Assembly: GCF_001427585.1 (NCBI RefSeq)
Contig: NZ_LMGY01000001.1
Coordinates: 249,270 to 313,269 of the forward strand
Length of the DNA stretch: 64,000 nucleotides
Source of the DNA: Pseudoxanthomonas sp. Root630
GTDB taxonomy: Bacteria; Pseudomonadota; Gammaproteobacteria; Xanthomonadales; Xanthomonadaceae
Direction: 5' to 3'
Below are positions 1 through 7,847 of the stretch, in pieces (positions within the stretch are counted from its first letter, which is position 1; every line of letters begins with the position of its first letter). The notes beneath the pieces were generated by a model, which was given only the letters and a program-made list of their open reading frames with translations, ran no database searches and was not told where the DNA came from. A program made the position numbers and the translations under genes.

Positions 1-71
1 GATGCGGCGGCCCGCAGATCGGGAACATGGGCCCCGTCCACTCCCGGACAGTCCCTTCCAGGATCGCCCTC

Positions 72-275
72 ATGAACACCACCCATGCCTCTTCCGGTTC
101 CACTGCGTCCGCCAGCGGCCTGGATCAAGGCTTCCTCTGGCGCGTGCTGCTCGCCATCGGCGGCGTCTACCTGGCGGTGAAGCTGTTCCGCGGGCTGGGC
201 CAGCTGTTCTGGACCGTGTTCGGCCTGGCACTGGGCCTGTTCTGGATGTTCAACGGCCGCCTGTTCCCCTGGTGA
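72..275 (+). CDS. small membrane protein, hypothetical
   Basis: A 67-residue protein of unknown function. The first 20 or so residues are Ser/Thr/Ala-rich and polar. The rest is one or two hydrophobic segments (roughly residues 23-38 and 42-60) ending in NGRLFPW. The ATG at 72 is preferred because the reading frame upstream of it is polar and lacks the hydrophobic pattern. The gene stops 15 bases before the convergent cytochrome gene. It is probably an inner-membrane protein, but nothing in the sequence gives a role. Confidence 0.6.
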   Translation: MNTTHASSGSTASASGLDQGFLWRVLLAIGGVYLAVKLFRGLGQLFWTVFGLALGLFWMFNGRLFPW

Positions 276-290
276 GGCGGCCGCGGGACC

Positions 291-827
291 TCAATGGGCG
301 GCAGGCGCGTCCGCCGGCGGCGTCGGCAGCACCAGGCCGAGGTAAGGCGCCGGCGGCGTCTGGCCAGGCGGCAGCGCCTCGGGTGCGGGTTGGCCGGCGG
401 CGCCGAGCGAATGCACGAAGCGGTAGATCGCGCGACGGTCTTCCTCCGTCATCGCGCGCACGGCGAAGTCCGGCATCATCGGGCGGGTGCGCAGGTTGGC
501 GCTGTACTCCAGCCACTGCGCTTCGGTGAGTTGCTGCATGCGCAGCCGCAGGTTGCTCGGGTAGGTGGTGCCCCACGGACCATGGAAGCCCATCGGCGAG
601 CCCACCAGCCAGCCGGCCTTGTCGGTCGTGCCGCCGGATTCGGCATAGCCCGGGGTGTGGCAGTCGTTGCAGCCGGTGGTCCGCACCAGGTATTCGCCGC
701 GGGCGAGCAGGTCGGCGTCGTTGGGCGCGGGTGGCGGAAGGCTGGCCGTCGTCGGCGTTTGCGCAGGCTGGCAGGCGGACAGGGTGAGGCACAGGGCGGT
801 GGCGAGCAGGAGCGGGCTGGCGCGCAT
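291..827 (-). CDS. c-type cytochrome lipoprotein
   Basis: A 178-residue exported cytochrome c. It starts with a lipoprotein signal peptide whose lipobox LSAC puts the lipidated Cys at residue 19, followed by a Pro/Thr-rich linker. The heme-binding motif is CNDCH at residues 53-57, and a Met-rich stretch (RPMMPDF) near residue 120 could give the distal ligand. The ATG at 827 is chosen because it places the signal peptide at the N-terminus; an upstream in-frame start at 887 would add 20 residues without signal character. The likely role is periplasmic electron transfer; the partner is unknown. It is convergent with the preceding small gene and divergent from the SET gene. Confidence 0.8.
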   Translation of the reverse strand: MRASPLLLATALCLTLSACQPAQTPTTASLPPPAPNDADLLARGEYLVRTTGCNDCHTPGYAESGGTTDKAGWLVGSPMGFHGPWGTTYPSNLRLRMQQLTEAQWLEYSANLRTRPMMPDFAVRAMTEEDRRAIYRFVHSLGAAGQPAPEALPPGQTPPAPYLGLVLPTPPADAPAAH

Positions 828-980
828 GGTGGTGGTCGCAATAAGGGGAACGGGCATCGAACGCGCCGTCCTGCACGGACCGGCCACGCGCCGCCACCGA
901 AGCGTTCAGGCGAGGGAAAGTTGGGAAACGCCATGCGCATGGGCGAGAATCCCCCTTCCTCCCTTCCGCCGGACCCCCGC

Positions 981-1454
981 ATGCCCCGCAAGATCGAAGC
1001 CCGCCAATCCGACATCCACGGCAACGGCGTGTTCGCCATCGCCCCGATCAAGAAGGGCGAGCGGGTGGTGGAATACAAGGGCAAGCGGCGCACGCACGAC
1101 GAAGTCGATGCCGACGACGCCGGCGACGTGGACTCCGGCCACACCTTCCTGTTCACGCTCAACGACGATTACGTCATCGACGCCAACCACAAGGGCAACA
1201 AGGCGCGCTGGATCAACCACAGCTGCGACCCGAACTGCGAGGCGGTGATCGAGGAGCACGACGGCAAGAACCGCAAGAAGGACAAGGTCTTCATCGAGGC
1301 GATCCGCGCCATCAAGCCGGGCGAGGAACTGACCTACAACTACGGCATCACCCTGGATGAGCCGCACACCGCGCGCCTGAAGAAGATCTGGGCCTGCCGC
1401 TGCGGCAGCAAGAAATGCACGGGCACCATGCTGCAGCCCAAGAAAGGGCGCTGA
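981..1454 (+). CDS. SET domain protein-lysine methyltransferase
   Basis: A 157-residue protein that is almost only a SET domain. IHGNGVFA opens the fold, NHSCDPNC lies at residues 79-86 (pseudoknot and AdoMet site), and GEELTYNY at 114-121 supplies the catalytic Tyr. A post-SET zinc cluster follows as CRCGSKKC at 139-146. It should transfer methyl groups from AdoMet to lysine side chains. Bacterial members are scattered and their substrates mostly unknown; candidates include ribosomal or HU-like proteins, or a host target. There is no signal peptide and the gene stands alone. An upstream ATG near 952 would add about ten residues. Confidence 0.85.
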   Translation: MPRKIEARQSDIHGNGVFAIAPIKKGERVVEYKGKRRTHDEVDADDAGDVDSGHTFLFTLNDDYVIDANHKGNKARWINHSCDPNCEAVIEEHDGKNRKKDKVFIEAIRAIKPGEELTYNYGITLDEPHTARLKKIWACRCGSKKCTGTMLQPKKGR

Positions 1455-1567
1455 TCTCTCCCAGGCACGGATGCCGCAGGATGCCGAAAGGTTGAAATGA
1501 CCGAAGGCAGGTGTGGCATCCGCCCCGCGTCGATAACGTGCGCGCACCGGACCACCACCCGAACGCC

Positions 1568-3787
1568 ATGACCCTCACCCGATTCGCCGGCCTGCTCGCG
1601 CTGGCCCTGCCGTGCACCGTGGCCCAGGCCGTCGAGATCGACGGCCGCATCGATCCTGCCGAATGGCAGGACGCGCGGCACGTCAGCGACTTCCGCAAGA
1701 CCCAGCCGCTGACCGGCGAGCCGGGCTCGCTCGCCACCGAAGCCTGGGTGCTGGCCACGCCCGAGGGCCTGGCGATCGCGTTCCGCAACACCCAGCCGGC
1801 CGGCGTGCCGCGCACGCGGCAGAAAGTGCAGCGCGATTTCGACGCGCAGGTCGACCGCGTCAACGCCTTCATCGATTTCGATGGCGACGGACGCACCGGT
1901 TATGCCTTCACCGTCAGCTCCACCGGCGGCATCGCCGACGAAATCATCACCAACGAGAACCAGTTCAGCGACGACTGGGACGGCCAGTGGCGGTATGCGG
2001 TGACCGAGGACGAGCAGGGCTGGTCGGTCGAACTGCTGATCCCGTGGCACACCGCGCCGATGCGCGACGGTACCGACGGCCAGCGCACGCTGAAGGTGTT
2101 CCTCGCGCGCGTGATCGGCTCCACCGGCGAGCGCATGGCGTGGCCGCAGGCGAGCTTCGAGCGTCCGCGCTTCCTGTCGGATTTCGCGCCGATCACCGTC
2201 GCGCGGTACGACCAGTCGCTGCTGGCAATCACGCCTTACGTCTCGGGCCTGTACGACAACGTCGGCGGCGGCAGCGATTTCAACGGCGGCGCGGACATTT
2301 TCTGGAAGCCCAACGGACGCTTCCAGTTGTCGGCCACCGTCAATCCCGATTTCGGCCAGGTGGAAGCGGACGACCTGGTGGTGAATTTCAGCGCCACCGA
2401 GACCTTCATCAGCGACAAGCGCCCGTTCTTCACCGAGAACCAGGGCATCTTCGAGCTGACCACGCCCTCCGACGACAGCCAGCAGCTCTACACGCGCCGC
2501 GTGGGCAGCACCGGCGACATCACCGCAGCGGTCAAGTTGAACGGCAGCCTGGGCCAGGCCAACTACGGCCTGTTCTCCGCCGATGAGGACGGCACCAGCG
2601 GACGCAGCTACCACGCGCTGCGACTGGTGCGCGATTTCGAACGGCAGAACCTGGGCGCGATGCTGACCCGCGTGGACGACGATGCCCGCGACCGCGAAGC
2701 CACCGTGCTCGGCGTGGACCACAACTGGCGGCCGACGCCGCGCTGGAACATCCGCACGCGCCTGCTGGGCAGCCGCATCGAGCAGGCCGGCGACACCGTG
2801 CAGGATTACGGCGCGACCGTCTGGGCCGACTACGAGATGGACCGTGGCTGGCGCCAGCAGTGGATCGCCATGCATTTCGGCAACGATCTGCAACTCAACG
2901 ATTTCGGTTACCTGTCGCGCAACAGCACCAACTACCTGCACTGGGAAGCGCGCAAGCGGTTCACCGACCTGCCTGATGCGTCGCGCTATTCGTCCAAGGA
3001 CTGGCGCTGGCGCGTGAGCAGCAGCCACAACAATCATGGCGAGAAGCTCAACGACCAGTTCCGGATGAGCCGCGAAGGCCAGCTGCGCGACGGCAGTTAC
3101 GAATACGCCCAGATCAACGTCAACAGCGCCGGCCTCAACGACACGCTGCTGCGCGGCAACGGCATCGTGCGCCTGCCGGCGAACATGAATGCGTATTTCG
3201 AATACGAGCGCCCGCGCAAGGGCAACTGGGCGCACGAGGTCGAAGTCGAGGCCTTCGGCGGCGGGCTGGCGGGCAACCGCAAGCTGGGCTCGGCGTTCTG
3301 GTACGGCGCCACGTATTTCATCAACGACGCCTTCAGCGTCAATGCCGGCTTGAACGTGGTGCGTCGCCCCGACTGGCTGATCTGGCAGGGCGCGGCGCAG
3401 GGCGACCTGGTGGGTGCGTTCGACGGCCGCGAGACCAAGCTACGCGCCGGCCTGGACTGGAACATCGACAATCGCCAGGAACTGCGCGTGAAGCTGGAGG
3501 CGATCGCCATCAGTGCGCGTGCGCACGATGCGTGGCGCTTCGATGCCGCCGGGCACGCGGTTGCGGCCAGCGATACGGTCGAGGACTTCAGCGTGCGCAA
3601 CCTCGGTTTCCAGGTGCGTTACCGCTACGAACTCGCACCGCTGTCCTACCTGTACGTGGTGTACGCCCGCGGTGGTTATGAACAATTGGCCGGCACGGAC
3701 GGCACCGACGACGCGCTGCGCGACAGCTTCAGCCTGCGCAACGACGAACAGCTGGTCGTGAAGCTGAGCTACCGCTTCGAACTGTGA
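1568..3787 (+). CDS. secreted CBM9-like / DUF5916 family protein
   Basis: A 739-residue protein with a clear signal peptide (about 21 residues, ending VAQA). Residues about 22-215 resemble the carbohydrate-binding family 9 fold (EIDGRIDPAEW, ELLIPW). The rest, with TVNPDFGQVEADDLVVN, FFTENQGIF and alternating amphipathic strands to a terminal aromatic RFEL, looks like the DUF5916 beta-barrel region. This suggests an outer-membrane or surface protein that may bind sugars or heme-like ligands; the function is not established. The ATG at 1568 is directly followed by the signal peptide. It is convergent with the DUF1439 pair, only 20 bases apart. Confidence 0.75.
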   Translation: MTLTRFAGLLALALPCTVAQAVEIDGRIDPAEWQDARHVSDFRKTQPLTGEPGSLATEAWVLATPEGLAIAFRNTQPAGVPRTRQKVQRDFDAQVDRVNAFIDFDGDGRTGYAFTVSSTGGIADEIITNENQFSDDWDGQWRYAVTEDEQGWSVELLIPWHTAPMRDGTDGQRTLKVFLARVIGSTGERMAWPQASFERPRFLSDFAPITVARYDQSLLAITPYVSGLYDNVGGGSDFNGGADIFWKPNGRFQLSATVNPDFGQVEADDLVVNFSATETFISDKRPFFTENQGIFELTTPSDDSQQLYTRRVGSTGDITAAVKLNGSLGQANYGLFSADEDGTSGRSYHALRLVRDFERQNLGAMLTRVDDDARDREATVLGVDHNWRPTPRWNIRTRLLGSRIEQAGDTVQDYGATVWADYEMDRGWRQQWIAMHFGNDLQLNDFGYLSRNSTNYLHWEARKRFTDLPDASRYSSKDWRWRVSSSHNNHGEKLNDQFRMSREGQLRDGSYEYAQINVNSAGLNDTLLRGNGIVRLPANMNAYFEYERPRKGNWAHEVEVEAFGGGLAGNRKLGSAFWYGATYFINDAFSVNAGLNVVRRPDWLIWQGAAQGDLVGAFDGRETKLRAGLDWNIDNRQELRVKLEAIAISARAHDAWRFDAAGHAVAASDTVEDFSVRNLGFQVRYRYELAPLSYLYVVYARGGYEQLAGTDGTDDALRDSFSLRNDEQLVVKLSYRFEL

Positions 3788-3807
3788 GGGTGCGCCGTCG
3801 CGATGCG

Positions 3808-4365
3808 TCAGCGCGCGGCGGCGTCCAACGTCAGCTCGACGTGGCCGTCGCGGATGCGCAGCGAATCGGCCGTCAGCGTCCCCGGCACCTGGGCCAGGTC
3901 GTCGGCGCTCAGCTGGTAGAGCGGCCGGGTGCGGGCGTACTCGCGGATCAGGTCCTGCAGCACCTCGCGCGATCCGCCAGGCAGGCCACGTCCACCGGCG
4001 CCGGTGCCCAGGTGCTCCAACTGCGGGTCCACCAGGTGCAGGCCGCGCGTCGTTGGGTCGTAGCGCAGACCGCTGCTGACGACCACGTTGCCGTACTCCA
4101 GGCGTTCGCCGGTCGCCAGCGCGATGTCGTAGTCCATCTGCAACTGGACGCGTTCGCCCGGCGTCGGGATGCGGATGTCGGGGTCGCTCAGCGTCAGTGA
4201 GGCGAAGCCTTCCAGCAGTGATTCCTCCACCGGGAAGCCCGCGCGCGCCGCCGCCTGCAACTGCCCCGCATCGAAGCGCAGCACCGAGGGCGTGGCTGCC
4301 GACGCCAGCGGCGGTACGGCGATGAAGACGAGCAAGGCCAGGCGGGCCAGGAAGGGTTTCAACAT
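3808..4365 (-). CDS. DUF1439-type periplasmic protein
   Basis: A 185-residue exported protein with a signal peptide ending PPLASA but no lipobox Cys. It shares its layout with the gene just upstream (SLTLSDPDIRIPTPG, GLRYDPTTRGLHLVDPQ), so the two are tandem paralogues. The family is DUF1439/YceB-like, usually periplasmic or outer-membrane anchored, of unknown function. The ATG at 4365 is chosen because AGAGG lies 7 bases before it. A GTG at 4380 overlaps the upstream stop by four bases and is the alternative. Co-transcribed with the lipoprotein paralogue. Confidence 0.7.
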   Translation of the reverse strand: MLKPFLARLALLVFIAVPPLASAATPSVLRFDAGQLQAAARAGFPVEESLLEGFASLTLSDPDIRIPTPGERVQLQMDYDIALATGERLEYGNVVVSSGLRYDPTTRGLHLVDPQLEHLGTGAGGRGLPGGSREVLQDLIREYARTRPLYQLSADDLAQVPGTLTADSLRIRDGHVELTLDAAAR

Positions 4366-4376
4366 CGCGACACCTC

Positions 4377-4949
4377 TCACTGCAGCGGGATGACCACGCG
4401 GCCATCCTCGATCTGGGGATTGCCGATCCGCTTGCTGGCCGGCAGGCGGCGCAGCACATCGCTGTCGATCTTGTAGACCGGCTCGTTGCGCGCGTACTCC
4501 TGCAGCACCGTGTTGACCAGTTGGCGGGTGCCGCCGGACATCAGCGATCCGGCGCCGGGCACGTCCACGGACAGGATCTCCGGGTTGTCCAGGTGCAGGC
4601 CCTGGGTGGCGGGGTTGTAGCGCAGCCGGCTGGCCAGCGCGAAATGCCCGCGGCTGACGTCGCGCGCGCCGAGTGCGCTGACGCCGATGTCGAAATCCAG
4701 CCGCAACCGGTTGTCGCCGGAGGGAATGCTCAGGCGCGGGTTGGTCAGCGTGGCCGAGACCAGGCCGCCGAGTTTGTCGAACTCGCGCGGGAAGCTCTGG
4801 TTGAGGTAGCGCTGCAACTGCGGCTGGGTGAAGTTGATCTGGTTGCCCAGCAGGCCGGTGACCGCGTTGAGCGTGCTGCAGCCCGCCAGTACGAGCGCGG
4901 CGCCCGCGACGAGGGTGGCGGTCAGGAAGTGGCGTCGGTTACTGCGCAT
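4377..4949 (-). CDS. DUF1439-type lipoprotein
   Basis: A 190-residue lipoprotein. The N-terminus MRSNRRHFLTATLVAGA with lipobox LAGC puts the modified Cys near residue 24; the RRHFLTA stretch resembles a weak twin-arginine signal. The mature part (LQRYLNQSFP, ATLTNPRLSIPSG, SRLRYNPATQGLHLDNPE) matches the DUF1439/YceB pattern. It is likely to sit in the outer membrane facing the periplasm. It is the first gene of a two-gene unit with its soluble paralogue downstream. The role is unknown. Confidence 0.7.
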   Translation of the reverse strand: MRSNRRHFLTATLVAGAALVLAGCSTLNAVTGLLGNQINFTQPQLQRYLNQSFPREFDKLGGLVSATLTNPRLSIPSGDNRLRLDFDIGVSALGARDVSRGHFALASRLRYNPATQGLHLDNPEILSVDVPGAGSLMSGGTRQLVNTVLQEYARNEPVYKIDSDVLRRLPASKRIGNPQIEDGRVVIPLQ

Positions 4950-5002
4950 GGCGGGCTCCGGAAGACGTCGGCGCACCATAGCCGGGCGCGCCTGTCCGGA
5001 CC

Positions 5003-5302
5003 CTAACCGGCGATGCCGGCGTGCCGCGCGAAATGCTGCTTGCGTTCGGCCGTGTAATGCCACCACGGCGTGGCGGGGCCGCCTTCCATGAAGCGCACCG
5101 CGGCGATGAAGCAGTCGCACAGGCAGGGATCGTGGCGCTGGCCGGTGGCGGCATTCACCTGTTCGTACAGCGCGTACGGGTCCTGGTGGGCCAATGCCTG
5201 CGGCGCGGTGATGCCGATGCCGCGCAGGTCACCGGCGATGGACGGCCCGATGTTGGGAATGTCCTCGAGTACCCTGGCGTAGTCGGCATGACGGGCTTTC
5301 AT
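5003..5302 (-). CDS. helix-hairpin-helix protein (Cdd1-like)
   Basis: A 99-residue protein. LEDIPNIGPSIAGDLRGIGI at residues 12-31 is a classic helix-hairpin-helix hit for non-specific DNA backbone binding. The remainder (DPCLCDCFIAAVRFMEGGPATPWWHYTAERK) matches the small Cdd1 / pathogenicity-locus family as I remember it. No enzyme motif is present. It could be a DNA-associated accessory protein. It lies in a run of unrelated minus-strand genes, 28 bases upstream of the DUF3861 gene end. Confidence 0.7.
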   Translation of the reverse strand: MKARHADYARVLEDIPNIGPSIAGDLRGIGITAPQALAHQDPYALYEQVNAATGQRHDPCLCDCFIAAVRFMEGGPATPWWHYTAERKQHFARHAGIAG

Positions 5303-5330
5303 GGCCGCAGCTTACCGCGCCACGCTCGTT

Positions 5331-5642
5331 TCAGCGGGCGTCGCGGGTGCGTTCTTTCAACGTCCGGATGAACTCGCCCATGTGCGGGCGCAGCGGCGCG
5401 AACAGGTCGTCGGCATCCTTGCGGTGGTCGAGCATGAGGCCGCTCAGCAGCTTGGTGCCGACGATCAGCGCGGCGCGCTCGTCGCCGCTGAAGCCGCGCT
5501 GGCGCTGGATGTTTTCGAGGATGCGCATCCAGTCGTCATGGCAGGCGTGTTCGAACTCGATGGTGCAACGGCCATTGCATTGGAGGCCATCGTCTTCGAT
5601 GGGCGTGACGGTGATGCGGTAGCGGTGGGTATCGTTGGGCAT
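5331..5642 (-). CDS. DUF3861 family protein
   Basis: A 103-residue cytoplasmic protein starting MPNDTHRYRITVTPIEDDG, the typical opening of the DUF3861 family. The middle carries FEHACHDDWMRILENIQ and the end HMGEFIRTLKER. The function is unknown. The start is uncertain: the ATG at 5642 fits the family N-terminus, but neither it nor the in-frame ATG at 5675 has a good ribosome binding site. No operon partner is evident. Confidence 0.65.
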   Translation of the reverse strand: MPNDTHRYRITVTPIEDDGLQCNGRCTIEFEHACHDDWMRILENIQRQRGFSGDERAALIVGTKLLSGLMLDHRKDADDLFAPLRPHMGEFIRTLKERTRDAR

Positions 5643-5749
5643 GGGGGCGTGCGCCGGCGGCGCGGTGGGGACCATGGCCAAGATAGGTCCGTGCCGGCGG
5701 GGGAACGAGGGGGCATGCCGTGACGGACTGTTCCGCTCGGCGGCGTGGT

Positions 5750-6319
5750 TCAGCGAGCGGACGTGGAGGCGGCGCCCGCCCGGAACAGCGGCAGGGGATC
5801 GTAGGCGCCCTGTGCTCCGTAGATGCCGTAATGCAGGTGCGGCGGCGTCCCGCGCGCGTTGCCCGTCGTCCCGACGAAGCCCAGGACATCACCGGCCTGG
5901 ATCGCCTGGCCGGCGGACAGGCCGGGCGCCCAGTCGTCGAGGTGCGCGTAGTAGTGCCGTTCGCGGCCCGGGCCCAGCACCCACACCTGCCGACCTCCCA
6001 GTCCGCCGTCGCTGACGTCGACCACGACGCCGCGGGTGGCGCTGCGGATGGGGGTACCGCGCGTCGCGAAGATGTCCACGCCCTGGTGCGTGCGGTCGGT
6101 GCCGCGCGGTGCGCCGAAGGTATCGGCGATCTGTTTCGCACGCACGCCCTCCACCGGTACGGGGAGCGACACGGGCGACGGCGCGCGCGCGATATCCCAG
6201 AGCATGCGCGGCGAGGCCATGAACGGCTGGCCCCACGCCCACGCGAGCAGCACGGCCAGCGCCGCCAGCCACAGCAGCGTCCACGCCAGGCGGCGCAACC
6301 GTCGCGCGGCAGGGCGCAT
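5750..6319 (-). CDS. M23 family metallopeptidase (LytM-like)
   Basis: A 189-residue membrane-anchored peptidoglycan endopeptidase candidate. A hydrophobic anchor spans residues 10-30 and a Pro-rich linker follows. The LytM domain has all zinc and catalytic positions: H78 and D82 in HQGVDIF, H126 in YYAHLD, and H161/H163 in PHLHYG. A protein of this kind cleaves peptide cross-links in the periplasm or acts as an amidase activator. With all ligands intact, activity is expected. The start lies 3 bases after the stop of the TerB-like gene, so the two are co-transcribed. Confidence 0.85.
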   Translation of the reverse strand: MRPAARRLRRLAWTLLWLAALAVLLAWAWGQPFMASPRMLWDIARAPSPVSLPVPVEGVRAKQIADTFGAPRGTDRTHQGVDIFATRGTPIRSATRGVVVDVSDGGLGGRQVWVLGPGRERHYYAHLDDWAPGLSAGQAIQAGDVLGFVGTTGNARGTPPHLHYGIYGAQGAYDPLPLFRAGAASTSAR

Positions 6320-6322
6320 CGG

Positions 6323-6964
6323 TCAGGGCAGCGGGGGCGGCTGCGGTTGCGCCAGTTGGCGCTCAAGCTGCGCTTTCAGCGACGGCTCCAGCCGAAGCTG
6401 CTTCGCCAACTCGTCCAGGTAGGCGCGCTCCATGAAGTTCTGCTCGTCGACCACCATCAGGCTGGCCAGGTACATCTCCGAGGCGATTTCCGGGGTGCTG
6501 CCGGCGCGCGCGACTTCGGACGGGTCCAGCGGCTTTTCCAGTTCGGCGTGCAGCCACTGCTGCAGTTCGGTGTCGGTGCCGATGCGCGAGAACTCGCCTT
6601 CGATCACCTCGCGTTCGCGCGCGTCGATGTGGCCGTCCGCCTTCGCGGCCGCCACCAGTGCCTTCAGGATCGCCTGGCTGTGCAGCTCCGCCTGAGGCGG
6701 CGGCAGGCGGTCCACCGTCTGCGGGCCCGCGCCGGCGGCGAAACCGCCCTGCTGTTGCTTGTAGTCGCTGTAGGCGCGATACGCCATCACCCCGACCGCC
6801 GCCAGCCCGCCGTAGGTGGCCAGCTTGCGCGAGGTCTTGTTCTTGCCAAGCAGCAGGCCAAGCGCGCCGCCGGTGATCGCGCCCTTGCCGAAGTCGGCGT
6901 TGAGCACGCTGCCGCTGCCGCTGGAGGATTTGAGCAGATGGTCGAGGAAACCCTGGATCTTCAT
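6323..6964 (-). CDS. TerB-like / DUF533 family protein (YebE-like)
   Basis: A 213-residue protein. The N-terminal half has a Gly/Ala-rich segment (GKGAITGGALGLLLGKNK, residues 26-43) and a short hydrophobic stretch (LAAVGVMAYRAY). The C-terminal half is the TerB/DUF533 helical domain, with KADGHIDAREREVIEGEF giving the acidic metal-binding loop. E. coli YebE is the nearest characterised relative and is envelope-stress linked. It may attach to the inner membrane. It leads the unit with the M23 peptidase, which suggests a cell-envelope role. Confidence 0.8.
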   Translation of the reverse strand: MKIQGFLDHLLKSSSGSGSVLNADFGKGAITGGALGLLLGKNKTSRKLATYGGLAAVGVMAYRAYSDYKQQQGGFAAGAGPQTVDRLPPPQAELHSQAILKALVAAAKADGHIDAREREVIEGEFSRIGTDTELQQWLHAELEKPLDPSEVARAGSTPEIASEMYLASLMVVDEQNFMERAYLDELAKQLRLEPSLKAQLERQLAQPQPPPLP

Positions 6965-7146
6965 GCAACGCCTGCCTGTATCGAAAGGGACAAGGACAGA
7001 CCTGCGGGCGGGAGTGCGCCATCACAAGGGGGCGCCGCGCAGCAAGGGAAGCGCCGGCAAGCACTGCGCGCCGCAGTGCGCCCGGAGGCTGCCGCGAAGA
7101 TCGGCTTTACCTCGCCCGAGTGGTCGATGCCAGGCCGGCGAGCGCC

Positions 7147-7177
7147 AAAAAAATCGGGACGGCAATGCCGTCCCGAT
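7147..7177 (-). terminator. Rho-independent terminator after the HU gene
   Basis: A 12-base perfect inverted repeat (7153-7164 with 7166-7177, core CGGGACGGCA / TGCCGTCCCG) is followed, on the minus strand, by a run of seven U. It lies 26 bases past the stop of the HU gene. Confidence 0.9.
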
Positions 7178-7202
7178 CCGGTGCAACCTTGGCGCGCGCC
7201 TA

Positions 7203-7601
7203 TCAGGCGGCAGCGTCCTTCAGCTTCTTCAGCGGACGCACCTTCACCTTCACCGAGGCGGGCTTGGCGGCGAACCACTGCTCTTCCTTGGTGAACGGGT
7301 TGATGCCCTTGCGCTTCGGCTTGGCCGGCACGTTGACGGCGCTGATCTTCAGCAGGCCCGGCAGCGTGAAGGAACCAGCGCCCTTCTTGTTGACGGAGGC
7401 GTGGACGGCGCTTTCCAGCGAGGCCAGCACGGCGCGGACGTCCTTGGCGGCGACGGCGGTCGCTTCGGCGATGTGGGCGACGAGGCCCGACTTGCTCAGC
7501 GCTTCCTTGATCGGCTTCGGCGCGGCCGGCTTGGCGGCGGCCTTCGGTGCAGCTTTCTTGGCGGCCTTCTTCGGCGCGGCCTTCTTGGTGCTCTTTGCCA
7601 T
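7203..7601 (-). CDS. HU-family nucleoid protein with H1-like N-terminal tail
   Basis: A 132-residue DNA-binding protein. The first 30 or so residues are almost only Lys, Ala and Pro (KKAAPKKAAKKAAPK), as in histone H1 tails. From about residue 33 the HU fold begins (IAEATAVAAKDVRAVLASLESAV), with the arm and C-terminal strands in GAGSFTLPGLLKISAV and NPFTKEEQWFAAKPASVKVKVRPLKKLKDA. It should bend and compact DNA. AGGA lies 4 bases before the ATG at 7601. It is monocistronic, with a strong terminator. The tail is a feature of HU proteins in this family and a possible target for modification. Confidence 0.9.
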   Translation of the reverse strand: MAKSTKKAAPKKAAKKAAPKAAAKPAAPKPIKEALSKSGLVAHIAEATAVAAKDVRAVLASLESAVHASVNKKGAGSFTLPGLLKISAVNVPAKPKRKGINPFTKEEQWFAAKPASVKVKVRPLKKLKDAAA

Positions 7602-7801
7602 GTGTCCTGTCTCTACGGTCGAGTGGTTGGGTAATCGGGCCGATCGCATCGGCAAGCGAAATGTAGGGCAAAGCATTCGCGCCGCCAAGAGCGATTGGCA
7701 TCGAAAGCGGCTTTTTTTCGGTTTTTTTTCGATCCGGCGCCCGAAGTGGCTGAAATCACCGCGTGGAATGCCCTTATTCCCGGTGCGGATGTGCGCCGGA
7801 G

Positions 7802-7836
7802 GCGGCATCCGGCGCGTGTCCGCGACCGGATGCCGC
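7802..7836 (-). terminator. hairpin downstream of the EF-G-like gene
   Basis: A perfect 11-base stem (7802-7812 with 7826-7836, GCGGCATCCGG / CCGGATGCCGC) lies 12 bases past the stop of the EF-G-like gene. No U-run follows, so it may protect the 3' end rather than terminate alone. The rest of 7602-7847 holds the HU promoter region; I see no further gene. Confidence 0.4.
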
Positions 7837-7847
7837 ACCCGCACAAC

